Below, piece by piece: positions 7,953 to 15,907 of a stretch of DNA of 38,372 nt. The stretch spans positions 1 to 38,372 of the forward strand of contig JADGAZ010000028.1 in the NCBI GenBank assembly GCA_015231755.1. Reading direction: 5' to 3'. Below the pieces are notes generated by a model. The model did no database searches, had not been told where the DNA came from, and worked only from the letters and a program-made list of their open reading frames with translations. Position numbers and translations under genes: made by a program. Source of the stretch: Magnetococcales bacterium. GTDB taxonomy: Bacteria > Pseudomonadota > Magnetococcia > Magnetococcales > Magnetaquicoccaceae. The first letter of the stretch is position 1, and every line of letters starts with the position of its first letter.

Positions 7953-8236
7953 GCAATATACGCAAACAACACACCAGTGTTTTCAAGGCAAAGGTAGCGC
8001 TTGCGGCCATTCGGGGAGAAGAAACGACAGCGCAGTTGGCAGCCCGTTATGAAGTTCATCCGACAATGATCAACTCGTGGAAAAAACAGTTGGAGGAGAG
8101 TGCTGCTGGCGTGTTTGATTCGAGTCGGAATGGCAGTAAGGAGAAAAAGACAGAGGAAACGCTTGCAGAGTTATACCGTCATATTGGTCAACTGAAAGTG
8201 GAGCGAGATTTTTTAGCCAAGCGGCCCGGGATCTAA
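7949..8236 (+). CDS. IS3-family transposase OrfA
   Basis: The product has 95 residues from the ATG at 7949, chosen because GAGGAG lies 7 nt upstream; an in-frame ATG at 7934 has none. It contains the helix-turn-helix of IS3 OrfA proteins (VALAAIRGEETTAQLAARYE ... INSWKKQL), which binds the terminal inverted repeats, and a following helix rich in Glu and Leu (a leucine-zipper-like segment) ending in GQLKVERDFLAK. OrfA ends 21 nt before the first ATG of orfB, but the OrfB frame is open upstream of that ATG, so the T TTT TTA site can fuse both. Confidence 0.9.
   Translation: MSNIRKQHTSVFKAKVALAAIRGEETTAQLAARYEVHPTMINSWKKQLEESAAGVFDSSRNGSKEKKTEETLAELYRHIGQLKVERDFLAKRPGI
8209..8215 (+). promoter_or_regulatory. 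Programmed -1 frameshift heptamer T TTT TTA
   Basis: In the OrfA frame the codons read GAT TTT TTA, giving the X XXY YYZ heptamer T TTT TTA. A -1 slip here enters the OrfB frame, which is open at this point (reading S Q A A R D L S R E E K), and yields the OrfAB transposase fusion. IS3-family elements are known to make their transposase this way. I did not identify a definite stimulatory pseudoknot. Confidence 0.75.
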
Positions 8237-8256
8237 GCCGCGAGGAGAAACTGACC

Positions 8257-9087
8257 ATGGTAGAACCGGACCATGAACGGTTGAGCGTCCGCAAGCAATG
8301 TGAACTGCTGGTACTGAATAGGTCGTCGTTGTACTACCGGCATCATCCTGTTGAGAAAGATGACCTGGAGATGATGCGTTTGATTGATGAGCAGTTTTTG
8401 AAAACGCCGTTTTATGGTACTCGGCGGATGGCGGCACATTTGAGTCATGCCGGACATCCGATCAATCGGAAGCGGGTGCAACGGCTGATGGCCAGGATGG
8501 GCTTGGTAGCGATCCATCCAGGACCAAATACCAGCAAACCACACCCAGAACATAAGATCTATCCATATTTATTGAGGAATGTGGAGATCAATCGTTCCAA
8601 CCAGGTTTGGTCTACAGACATCACATACCTACGGATGTCACAAGGGTTTATGTATTTGATAGCAATCATGGATTGGTATAGTCGAAAGGTGCTATCATGG
8701 CGTATTTCCAACACATTGGAGAGCAGGTTTTGCCTGGAAGCTTTGCAGGAAGCGTTTCAGATCTATGGCAGACCAGAGATTTTTAACACGGATCAGGGCA
8801 GCCAGTTTACCAGTGATGCATTTGTTAAGACAGTAGAAGCCACTGGAGCCAAGATGAGTATGGATGGACGGGGCCGGTGTCATGACAATATTTTCATCGA
8901 ACGGTTGTGGCGGTCGGTAAAATACGAGTGCATATATTTGCATTCATTTAAAACTGGAAAAGATCTTCGCCAGAAGATGGGCGAGTGGTTTGACTGGTAC
9001 AATCAGGAAAGGGTACATCAATCTTTAGGCTATTGTACACCGGACTTGGTCTATCAACAGGAACTACATCTCCGGGAGGTAGCATGA
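8257..9087 (+). CDS. IS3-family transposase OrfB (DDE integrase domain)
   Basis: The annotated 276 residues begin at the first ATG of the frame, but the working protein is probably the OrfAB frameshift product. The N-terminal HTH_21-like region contains GTRRMAAHL and the rve integrase core follows. The DDE triad is visible as D in VWSTDITYL, D in IFNTDQGSQF, and E in the NIFIERLWRSVKYE block, followed by the usual FDWYNQERVHQSLGY and a C-terminal TPDLVYQ. All hallmark residues are intact, so the element may still be active. Confidence 0.92.
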   Translation: MVEPDHERLSVRKQCELLVLNRSSLYYRHHPVEKDDLEMMRLIDEQFLKTPFYGTRRMAAHLSHAGHPINRKRVQRLMARMGLVAIHPGPNTSKPHPEHKIYPYLLRNVEINRSNQVWSTDITYLRMSQGFMYLIAIMDWYSRKVLSWRISNTLESRFCLEALQEAFQIYGRPEIFNTDQGSQFTSDAFVKTVEATGAKMSMDGRGRCHDNIFIERLWRSVKYECIYLHSFKTGKDLRQKMGEWFDWYNQERVHQSLGYCTPDLVYQQELHLREVA

Positions 9088-9100
9088 TGTGGGGCATGCC

Positions 9101-9180
9101 TCCTGGTTACCCACAAATCCACAGGCCCGATGGGATTTTTGTGAGAATCCTGTGGCCTGTGGATTTGTGGATAACCAGGA
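9101..9180. repeat. 80-bp palindrome (27-bp arms) inside the IS right end
   Basis: The arm 9101-9127 pairs with 9154-9180 with one mismatch; it begins TCCTGGTTACCCACAAATCC. The 26-nt centre adds a short GGATT/AATCC stem, so the folded form is a long nearly perfect hairpin. It sits between the orfB stop (9087) and the inner inverted repeat at 9237. No U-tract follows. It may be an IS-borne transcription block or a separate small palindromic element that entered the IS. Confidence 0.8.
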
Positions 9181-9284
9181 CCCAAGCCGGTGGGCATTGC
9201 CAAGTATTCAGTGTCTATAAAAATAAAAGCAAACAAGGTTCAGAGCTTATTCGCTTCATAAAATTGTCTTGACGATAGGGTCCA

Positions 9285-9670
9285 CTTCAACCAGCACAGG
9301 CGAAACCATCGACCTGATTCACACCGGGGTACTGAGCGCCCAGGAGATCTTCCAGGAAGAAGAACGGACCAACGCCCTGTGGGCCTGGATTTTGCGGGGT
9401 GGGGGATTTTTGTGTCTGTGGCTGGGATTGAGTCTGCTCTTCAGCCCATTGCTGGCTTTGTTGAACATTCTGCCCTTTCTGGGGGATCTGGTGGGGATCG
9501 GAACCGGGCTGTTCAGCCTGGTGCTGAGTCTGTTTTTGTCCATCCTCGTCATCGCCATCGCTTGGCTGGTCTATCACCCCCTGATCGGTGGGGGACTCCT
9601 GCTGCTGGCGCTTCTGATCCTGTTCCTGGCAAAACGTACCCTGCCGAACCCCGCCCATTCCCGGTCCTGA
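9285..9670 (+). pseudogene. TMEM43-like membrane protein, C-terminal part, separated by the IS element
   Basis: This is the 3' remnant of the gene that begins at 7101. It reads ETIDLIHTGVLSAQEIF, then the helix-rich tail typical of TMEM43 proteins: WILRGGGFLCLWLGLSLLF, a glycine-rich hydrophobic stretch, and VIAIAWLVYHPLIGGG up to a short basic end. Four membrane segments are visible. An open frame continues into the last 16 bases of the IS, with a TTG at 9269, but no ribosome-binding site is seen, so independent translation is unlikely. Function lost by insertion. Confidence 0.85.
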
Positions 9671-9697
9671 AACAAACCCGGGATCAAGACCGCCATC

Positions 9698-9754
9698 AAA
9701 AAAAAACGGCCAGGATTGTCACGGCAAACGGTTCATCCGTGACAATCCTGGCCG
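9698..9754 (-). terminator. Rho-independent terminator for the MscS/pseudokinase operon
   Basis: A perfect 18-bp stem (9707-9724 with 9737-9754, beginning CGGCCAGGATTGTCACGG) encloses a 12-nt loop. Nine A residues at 9698-9706 become a U-tract when read on the minus strand. It lies 23 bp beyond the MscS stop codon and also faces the TMEM43-like gene, so it probably stops transcription from both sides. Confidence 0.9.
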
Positions 9755-9777
9755 GGTTCACACATACGACAACGCTT

Positions 9778-11247
9778 TCAGGATCCGACGGGCACCCGTT
9801 CGGTTCTGACAGGCATGTCATCGTACAGGTAGTTGGCATGAATCTGACCCCGATACAGATTGGTCAGATGATCGATCACCGCCGGGTCGGGTTCGACACC
9901 GGCCACGCTGTCTTTGGACTCCCGCCACGCCAGCAGCGCCAAGGAATGGGAACAGGCATCCACCAGGGAGGGTTCTTCCGCGATCATCACCGCCAACGCT
10001 TTCCGATCAAACTCATAAACCAATGCCGCGGTTTCGGCAATCGCCGTGGCCACCTGAGGCTGATGACAGAACAAGGCCCGCAGACCAAAAGCCTCGGTGG
10101 CGATGAAGCGCTCCGTGACCAGCTTGGTGCCATCCCGGTCTGTCAAGGTCCGTTTGACCATGCCCTCGCCGACGATAAACAGGGAATCCCGCTGCTCGCC
10201 AGCCTTGACGATGGTGGCTCCGGCGGCGAAATAACGTTCGCTCATGGTAGCGGCAATGCGTTTGCACACCGTGGCCGGCAGTTGCCGGAACACACGACAC
10301 TGTTGCACCAGTCGCAACGTATCCAGGGAACGGTTGGCGATGGGAACGCGGCCTTGGGACTGGATGAACTCGGACTTGGGGAAGGAGACGGTGATTCCGG
10401 CGTCGCGCATGCATTGCAAGATGCTTTTGATCACCATGTGATCGGCCTTCCAGCGATCCCCGTAATTGGAAATGATATACGTGACCAGATAGACCACCCC
10501 ATCCCGTTCGATCCGAATCGCGGTTACGCTGGGGGGACTGACATACGTTACGCCCATCGCTCCCAGCACCGCCGCATATAAAATACGCTCCGCGCTATCC
10601 ACCGAGGTGTCGAAATCGATCACCACCTCGATGTTGCGGCGCGCCCGGGCATCCGGGGTGGTGAAGTTGACGATCACCGCATTGGCGAGGGTCAGATTGG
10701 GAATGATCAAGGTTTCTTCGTTTCTGGTCAGCAGATAGGTGGCGCGCCAGGTGATCTTGTCGACCTTGCCCCCCCATTTGTCGTTGATCTTGACGTTGTC
10801 TCCGGGTTTCAGAGGTTTTTCAACGTTGAGCAAAATCCCGGTAAAGGCCGACAACAACATGTCCCGCAGCGCGAGACCGATCACCATGACCGAAGCGCCT
10901 CCGGTGGCGACCAGCGCGGTGATGTCTCGTTTGAAGACCATCGAGAAGATGATGCAGATACCGATGAAAAAGATCAAAGCGCCGGTCAGATCGATCACCA
11001 GTTGGGGCAAAGCCTTGCCGGTTTTTCTTGGCAGAACCCCGTTCAGAATTTCGTGACGGACGAAGCGGGAACACAGGATCGTCAACACCAGCCCAAAGGC
11101 GCCGGCGATATACTGCTCCAGCGCCTGCTGCGGCATCCCCGAGACAAACGCCAACGGTCTGGTGAACAGATCATCCAGCAGGACCGCCATACCGAGTATG
11201 ACGCCTGTTACCGTCATCTTGCCATAAATCTGCCAATATCCATTCAT
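9778..11247 (-). CDS. MscS-type mechanosensitive channel fused to a cyclic-nucleotide-binding-type domain
   Basis: This 489-residue protein has three membrane helices (about 12-30, 45-62, 85-105) followed by the pore-lining helix (110-140: ALVATGGASVMVIGLALRDM, then FTGILL). The beta domain GDNVKI...GKVDKITWRATYLLT and NLTLANAVIVNF are typical of the MscS superfamily. Residues 310-430 form a cNMP-binding-type beta-roll (AGATIVKAGEQRDSLFIVGEG), which resembles bCNG channels (bacterial cyclic-nucleotide-gated MscS relatives). In the phosphate cassette the usual arginine is replaced (HQPQVATAIA), so cAMP binding is doubtful. It starts 14 bp after the stop of the upstream pseudokinase gene and should be in one operon with it. 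A strong terminator follows. Confidence 0.9.
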   Translation of the reverse strand: MNGYWQIYGKMTVTGVILGMAVLLDDLFTRPLAFVSGMPQQALEQYIAGAFGLVLTILCSRFVRHEILNGVLPRKTGKALPQLVIDLTGALIFFIGICIIFSMVFKRDITALVATGGASVMVIGLALRDMLLSAFTGILLNVEKPLKPGDNVKINDKWGGKVDKITWRATYLLTRNEETLIIPNLTLANAVIVNFTTPDARARRNIEVVIDFDTSVDSAERILYAAVLGAMGVTYVSPPSVTAIRIERDGVVYLVTYIISNYGDRWKADHMVIKSILQCMRDAGITVSFPKSEFIQSQGRVPIANRSLDTLRLVQQCRVFRQLPATVCKRIAATMSERYFAAGATIVKAGEQRDSLFIVGEGMVKRTLTDRDGTKLVTERFIATEAFGLRALFCHQPQVATAIAETAALVYEFDRKALAVMIAEEPSLVDACSHSLALLAWRESKDSVAGVEPDPAVIDHLTNLYRGQIHANYLYDDMPVRTERVPVGS

Positions 11248-11261
11248 GGTAGCGATGCCCC

Positions 11262-13088
11262 TCAGACGGTAACCGGAAGACGAAGAACGAAGCCGGGTTC
11301 GGATGTGGAGACTTCGAGGCTGCCACCGTAGAATTCAAGGATGACCCGGGACAAGACCACCGCGATCAGGGGCGCGGTATTGGTTTCCGTGGCGTTGGAG
11401 ACATTGCCGATGCGGGAGAGGAACTGACGGGACTCGTCGATCATGGCCTCGTTGGGCACACCGGCGTTGGCGAAGGCGGAACCGGTGATCGACAGATTCA
11501 GCCACCCTCCGTCCCGATCGTGGCGACAGGCCACGGTGATGTTGCCGCTGCCACTCTGATGGGCGGCGTAACCGACCAGACCGGAAATGGCCCGACGCAG
11601 CAGATCGGCATCCGCCCGGATCTGAGGCATATCCGCCGTTACCGTCGAAGCGATCTTGAGTTGCGGCAAACGACGCAGACTGGCCATGTCTTCGGCGATC
11701 ACCAAGGCGGTCACATCGGCCACCGACACCAGGGGATTTTCCGCCTTGACCAGTTTCTGGCGGAAGAGTTCCAACTGCTGATAGTCGGCGACCAGACGGC
11801 TGAGACGGGCGGTTTTGTGCATGGAGAATTCAAACCGTTCCCGCAGGATCTGGCGCTGCTCCGGCAGGGGCAACTCCCCTTTCGCCACGGTATCGACCGT
11901 GGGCATCAAGGATTGCAACTGTCCGCTGACCGACAACAAAGGCTCATTGAGAGCGGTCACCAGATTGGTGAAGAAGCCACGTTTGATCAGATCCACTTCC
12001 TTCAATTTGGCCATGGCGGCGTCACACATCACGGCGCGGTCTTCGAGTTCCTTCTTCTGGCGGCTCATCACGCCGAAGAAGCCGGCGCGCATCTGGCCCA
12101 ACTGCATGTATCCAACCGTACCGCCCACGGCGATGACCAGAAACAAAATGACCGCCTTGATGGCCACGCCCTGGAACAGATCACCATACACTTCGGTGAG
12201 ATCCAGCATGGTGGAAATCACGATGGTCGGCACCCCGGAAAAGTTGACCAGGGGAAACGTCTTGACAAAAACGGTCTTCTTCCCGGACTTGTCCAGAGAG
12301 GAATCCTTGGCGCGGGGATCGAAATTCAGCGCACGCATCATCTCCCCGGCGGTATTGTCCGAGTAGATGTAATAGACATCGGTGCCCTTGACGGCGTCAT
12401 TTTTGTTGTCGATGGGCCGTTCAACCCGATCCGAGACCTCTTTCATCAGGCCAATGGCCCACTTCAAGCCGGTCACCGTGCTGGCGCGTTCCAAAGGAAT
12501 ATTGAAATCGCTGGCATATTCAAGCACACCCACCAGTTTGTCCTCGTGGGTCACCGGGGTGATGGCCCGCACCGCGATGACCCCGCCCAGACCGGTCTCC
12601 ACAGCCAGGATTTTTTGTTTGCGCTCATTGGCGGCCACGATGGATTTGCGGAACTTGCTCAGATCCTGACCGTATTCCGTCGGACTGCCCGCCCGATAAA
12701 ACAGGGTGGCCGGGGCGTGCCAAAAATTGAGTTGGGCCACGCCGTGATCCTTGCGCAGAACCTGGAAAAAGGGTTCGATGCGGGCAATCAGGGCATCACG
12801 ATCCTTCTTGGCGAAAGCCTCGACCGTGACCCGGCTTTGCAACATGACCTCGGAGGCCAGATTCATCGCCCGCATGCGGGCCTGAAGCAGATCGCGGAAA
12901 ACGGTTTCAAATTGTTCCGCGTTGGCATTCGTGCGCTTGAGCACCGCCCCGGTGGAAGAGGCGTAATCATTGATGGCATAAAACCCGGACAATCCGAGCG
13001 CCGCCAGAATGATCAAGAGAATGATCCATCCGCTGGCGCCTTCCGACTTCTTGCCGCTGTCACCCGACTTCTTTTCTGTTGTCATCAT
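11262..13088 (-). CDS. Double-Cache-like membrane sensor with a degenerate histidine-kinase core (pseudokinase)
   Basis: The product has 608 residues. Helix 1 (20-38) and helix 2 (307-326) flank a ~265-residue extracytoplasmic sensor with Cache-like motifs (FWHAPATLFYRAG, ETGLGGVIAVRAITPV, VGVLEYASDF). The cytoplasmic half has the layout of a DHp/CA histidine kinase, but the phospho-acceptor site reads LVTALNEPLL with T378 where SHELRTPL would have His. The N-box equivalent (RRAISGLVGYAAHQ) has no Asn, and no G-box GxGxG is seen. Autophosphorylation is therefore not expected. GGAAGGG lies 5 nt before the start. The MscS-cNMP channel gene follows 14 bp downstream, so this sensor may control that channel by conformational coupling, or be a ligand-binding regulator of another kinase; both are inference. 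Confidence 0.82.
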   Translation of the reverse strand: MMTTEKKSGDSGKKSEGASGWIILLIILAALGLSGFYAINDYASSTGAVLKRTNANAEQFETVFRDLLQARMRAMNLASEVMLQSRVTVEAFAKKDRDALIARIEPFFQVLRKDHGVAQLNFWHAPATLFYRAGSPTEYGQDLSKFRKSIVAANERKQKILAVETGLGGVIAVRAITPVTHEDKLVGVLEYASDFNIPLERASTVTGLKWAIGLMKEVSDRVERPIDNKNDAVKGTDVYYIYSDNTAGEMMRALNFDPRAKDSSLDKSGKKTVFVKTFPLVNFSGVPTIVISTMLDLTEVYGDLFQGVAIKAVILFLVIAVGGTVGYMQLGQMRAGFFGVMSRQKKELEDRAVMCDAAMAKLKEVDLIKRGFFTNLVTALNEPLLSVSGQLQSLMPTVDTVAKGELPLPEQRQILRERFEFSMHKTARLSRLVADYQQLELFRQKLVKAENPLVSVADVTALVIAEDMASLRRLPQLKIASTVTADMPQIRADADLLRRAISGLVGYAAHQSGSGNITVACRHDRDGGWLNLSITGSAFANAGVPNEAMIDESRQFLSRIGNVSNATETNTAPLIAVVLSRVILEFYGGSLEVSTSEPGFVLRLPVTV

Positions 13089-13365
13089 GGGGTCCCTTCC
13101 AGGGTTGATAAAAGAACAATATGCGCGCTTTTCGTGCGTTGAACGGTTGCGTGAGATGGAATCATGAATCGGATTCAGTTTAATTTCAAGATATCCAATC
13201 CATTCGACTCTTTTTTCTCATCGGGTGAGCAGACACTCACTGTCAAGCCATGGATCAATCATTCTGATGACACTGCGGGGTTATCAGTCTTTGTCCATCC
13301 ATTCATTCAGATATGAAAACCAGAATCACCCAAGGACCGCACCATGCCAGCCTGCCCGGCAAATT

Positions 13366-13395
13366 TTCGACTGGCCGGCGGCAATTCGGTATGAT
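13366..13395 (+). promoter_or_regulatory. Candidate sigma-70 promoter of the glutamate dehydrogenase gene
   Basis: TTCGAC (13366-13371) and TATGAT (13390-13395) are separated by 18 nt. The -10 element differs from consensus at one base and the -35 at two. Transcription would begin near 13402, giving a leader of about 65 nt that contains the GTTTGA/TCAAAC palindrome. Prediction by eye only. Confidence 0.35.
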
Positions 13396-13413
13396 AGACT
13401 TGTTTGTTTGGAT

Positions 13414-13430
13414 GTTTGATGCATTCAAAC
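13414..13430. promoter_or_regulatory. Palindrome GTTTGA-TGCAT-TCAAAC upstream of gdhA
   Basis: The 6-bp arms are perfect and the spacer TGCAT is itself nearly palindromic. It lies 35 bp before the gdhA start, downstream of the candidate promoter, where a repressor site or a leader hairpin could act. The binding protein is unknown. Confidence 0.35.
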
Positions 13431-13465
13431 TTTTTGATATCTTTTAGAAACCCGTTGGTGCAACC

Positions 13466-14809
13466 ATGCCGGACTCCTCTTTGCAAGATTTTTTACAGCG
13501 TGTTGCCACCCTCAATCCCGGGCAATCCGAGTTTCTGCAGGCGGTCACCGAGGTCATGATCAGTCTGTGGCCTTTCATTCAGAAAAATCCGCAATACCTG
13601 GAACAATGCCTGCTGGAGCGTCTCATCGAACCCGAACGGATCGTCATGTTCCGCGTCGCCTGGATGGATGACCAGGACACGGTCCAGGTCAACCGGGGCT
13701 ATCGGATCCAACACAGCATGGCAATCGGCCCCTACAAGGGCGGTCTGCGTTTTCATCCATCGGTCAATTTGTCGGTGCTCAAATTTCTGGCCTTTGAGCA
13801 AACCTTCAAAAACGCCCTCACCTCCCTGCCCATGGGCAGTGGCAAAGGCGGCTCCGACTTTGACCCCAAAGGCAAAAGCCCTCTCGAAATCATGCGGTTC
13901 TGTCAGGCTTTCGTGACCGAACTGTTCCGCCATGTGGGTCCGGATACCGATGTCCCGGCTGGCGACATCGGGGTCGGCGCCCGCGAAATCGGCTTCATGG
14001 TGGGCATGATGAAAAAACTGGTCAACAGCGCCGCCAGCGTCTTCACCGGCAAAGGGGTCTCCTTTGGCGGCTCTTTGGTCCGTTCCGAAGCCACCGGATA
14101 CGGTCTGGTCTATTTTGTGGAAGAGATGCTCAAAGCCTCCGGACGCTCCCTGGACGGGCTGAGGGTCGGGGTCTCCGGTTCGGGCAACGTGGCCCAGTAC
14201 GCGGTCGAAAAGGCCATGCACCTGGGCGCCAAGGTGATCACCGTTTCCGACTCCGGGGGCACCATCATCGATCCGGCGGGATTTGATCAGGAAAAACTGG
14301 CAATTTTGATGCAAGTCAAGAATGAACGTTTCGGTCGTGTCAGCGACTATGCGAAACTCACCGGCGTGACCTTTGAACCGGGCCTCAAACCCTGGCAGGT
14401 GCCCATGGATGTGGCCATGCCCTGCGCGACCCAGAACGAACTCAACGCCGTGGATGCGGCCACCCTGATCCACAATGGGGTCATCTGCGTGGCCGAAGGA
14501 GCCAACATGCCCAGCACCATCGAGGCCATCCAGACCTTCACCGCCGCCGATGTGCTGTATGCCCCCAGCAAGGCCTGCAACGCCGGTGGTGTGGCCACGT
14601 CCGGCATGGAAATGAGTCAAAACGCCCTGCGCCTCTCCTGGAGTCGGGAAGAGGTGGATACCCGCTTGCGGCACATCATGACCAACATCCATGCCACCTG
14701 CCTACAGTATGGCCGCCACGACGATGGTCGCGTCAGCTACCCGGATGGGGCGAACATCGCCGGATTCGTCAAGGTGGCGGACGCCATGCTGGCCCAGGGC
14801 GTGATCTAG
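13466..14809 (+). CDS. gdhA: NADP-type glutamate dehydrogenase
   Basis: The 447-residue length is typical of the hexameric small-subunit glutamate dehydrogenases. The enzyme reductively aminates 2-oxoglutarate with ammonium to glutamate in the cytoplasm. Visible signatures are the glutamate-binding block RGYRIQHSMAIGPYKGGLRF, the active-site lysine K127 in LPMGSGKGGSDFDPKGKS, DVPAGDIGVGAREIGFM, and the Rossmann dinucleotide site GVSGSGNVAQYA, followed by a Ser/Asp (SDSGG) after strand 2, which fits NADP preference seen in GdhA. The conserved NAGGVATSGMEMSQN block is complete. The start at 13466 has no clear Shine-Dalgarno sequence; no better start is available. It is a single-gene unit between a divergent pseudokinase gene and the PCMT-like operon 141 bp downstream. 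Confidence 0.96.
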   Translation: MPDSSLQDFLQRVATLNPGQSEFLQAVTEVMISLWPFIQKNPQYLEQCLLERLIEPERIVMFRVAWMDDQDTVQVNRGYRIQHSMAIGPYKGGLRFHPSVNLSVLKFLAFEQTFKNALTSLPMGSGKGGSDFDPKGKSPLEIMRFCQAFVTELFRHVGPDTDVPAGDIGVGAREIGFMVGMMKKLVNSAASVFTGKGVSFGGSLVRSEATGYGLVYFVEEMLKASGRSLDGLRVGVSGSGNVAQYAVEKAMHLGAKVITVSDSGGTIIDPAGFDQEKLAILMQVKNERFGRVSDYAKLTGVTFEPGLKPWQVPMDVAMPCATQNELNAVDAATLIHNGVICVAEGANMPSTIEAIQTFTAADVLYAPSKACNAGGVATSGMEMSQNALRLSWSREEVDTRLRHIMTNIHATCLQYGRHDDGRVSYPDGANIAGFVKVADAMLAQGVI

Positions 14810-14950
14810 TCCGGTGGCACTGTGACTGTTAACAAACCCAAACAACCGGAGCCTCCTGGCCGAATGACACCATCAGGTCTCCTTTGACAAACGGTTGCAT
14901 GCGCCCATGCAGCCGGCCCCTTCCTCTCCTTTTGATGACGAAAGTATGCC

Positions 14951-15907
14951 ATGAAACCATTGTCGATGAATCGAATCCAGCTGTGTCTCCCGTTGTTGCT
15001 GATGGGACTGTTCACCCCGGTCGCCCCCGGTTTCGCCGAGGGTACCCCTGCTACTGCCGTCGCCCCTGCTGCTGCGCCTGCTACTGCCGCCGCCCCTGCT
15101 ACTGCCAGCAGCTTCGATGTGGCCACCCTGCCCTCACCGGATCACAAGGACAAGGCCAGCTTCGTCTCGTCCATGGGCAAGCTCACCAAACACGACAAGG
15201 CCATGGTGGCTTGGCGCTATGACCGCTTCAAGGCGCTTTTGAACAACAAGGATCTGGTCTCCGACAGCGGCAAAGAGGCCAAAGCCTTCCTGCTGACCGC
15301 CCGCGAAGAGTTCACCCTGGAAAGAAACAAGCCCCGCGCCTATGACCATGCCTTTCTGGACATCGGTTACGGGGTGACCATTTCCGGTCCCCATCTGGTG
15401 ATGCGCATGACCTCCGCCCTGGACGTGCAACCCACGGACAAGGTGCTGGAAGTGGGCACCGGTTCCGGTTACCAGTCGGCGATTCTGGCCCACCTGTCCA
15501 ACAACGTGAACTCGGTGGAAATCATCGAGCCCCTCCACGAACGCACCAAGGCGGTGTACAAAAAACTGGTGGACGCCGGCAACGCTGAATACCAGAATGT
15601 GCATCTGAAGTCCGGGGACGGCTATCACGGCTGGGAAGAAAACGGACCGTACAACAAGATCATCGTCACCTGCGCCATCGACCACATTCCGCCTCCCCTG
15701 CTCAAGCAGTTGGCCCCCAACGGTGTCATCGTGATCCCCGTCGGCCCCCCGGGCAAACAGACCCTGCTCAAGGTGCAAAAGACCGTCGATGCGGAAGGCA
15801 AAGTCACCATCAACCGCACCGATGTCTATAACGGCAGACGCTCGGTCTCCTTCGTGCCCTTCACCAAACAAGGCGGCGGCACCTGGAGCGGAAAGGGCAA
15901 CCGTTGA
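14951..15907 (+). CDS. Exported PCMT-like (protein-L-isoaspartate O-methyltransferase family) protein
   Basis: This 318-residue protein has a signal-peptide-like N-terminus (residues 1-29, core LCLPLLLMGLFTPVAPGFA) followed by an Ala/Pro/Thr-rich linker (33-52) encoded by a repetitive stretch. Residues 75-310 match the PCMT fold: motif I KVLEVGTGSGYQSAILAHL, the acidic EIIEPL after strand 2, GDGYHGW, then IIVTCAIDHIPPPLLKQL, which is the family's post-II region, and a C-terminal RRSVSFVPF. PCMT repairs isoaspartyl residues with S-adenosylmethionine in the cytosol; an exported version would lack its cofactor unless SAM is supplied. The signal could instead be a membrane anchor. Its stop overlaps the start of the next gene (TTGA), implying translational coupling with the spermidine-synthase-like membrane protein. 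Confidence 0.85.
   Translation: MKPLSMNRIQLCLPLLLMGLFTPVAPGFAEGTPATAVAPAAAPATAAAPATASSFDVATLPSPDHKDKASFVSSMGKLTKHDKAMVAWRYDRFKALLNNKDLVSDSGKEAKAFLLTAREEFTLERNKPRAYDHAFLDIGYGVTISGPHLVMRMTSALDVQPTDKVLEVGTGSGYQSAILAHLSNNVNSVEIIEPLHERTKAVYKKLVDAGNAEYQNVHLKSGDGYHGWEENGPYNKIIVTCAIDHIPPPLLKQLAPNGVIVIPVGPPGKQTLLKVQKTVDAEGKVTINRTDVYNGRRSVSFVPFTKQGGGTWSGKGNR

Larger units (their letters stand above)
7886..9284 (+). mobile_element. IS3-family insertion sequence, 1.4 kb, inserted in the TMEM43-like gene
   Basis: Ends are inferred from the inverted TGGACCC (7886-7892) and GGGTCCA (9278-9284). A second inverted pair lies inside: ATAAGCTCTGAACC (7911-7924) and its complement (9237-9250). Between them are two overlapping frames typical of IS3: orfA with a helix-turn-helix and orfB with a DDE integrase core. 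No 3- or 4-bp target duplication is visible: the left flank ends ATAA and the right flank begins CTTC. Joining the flanks gives a length one base over a multiple of three, so removal of a 4-bp duplication would restore the host frame, but the flanks have diverged or rearranged. Base composition is more AT-rich than the host gene. Confidence 0.85.
13089..13465. other. Divergent intergenic region upstream of glutamate dehydrogenase
   Basis: No coding frame of note is present. The region holds a candidate sigma-70 promoter (13366-13395) and a palindrome (13414-13430) just before the glutamate dehydrogenase gene, which are listed separately. The left end serves the pseudokinase gene on the other strand, where I saw only the ribosome-binding site. 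Confidence 0.5.

Noticed and set aside
9101-9180. Integron attC site
   Set aside because: The palindrome ends resemble GTTA/TAAC, but the conserved core sites and bulged bases of attC are missing and the arms match too well.
7886-9284. Composite transposon or integrative element around the IS
   Set aside because: Only one IS copy is present and the flanking genes are ordinary chromosomal functions.
11520-13142. 540-codon plus-strand frame
   Set aside because: It is antisense to the pseudokinase gene; the sequence is His/Gln/Gly-rich without domain signals, typical of a shadow frame in GC-rich DNA.
13493-14692. 399-codon minus-strand frame
   Set aside because: Antisense to glutamate dehydrogenase, which is unmistakable on the plus strand.
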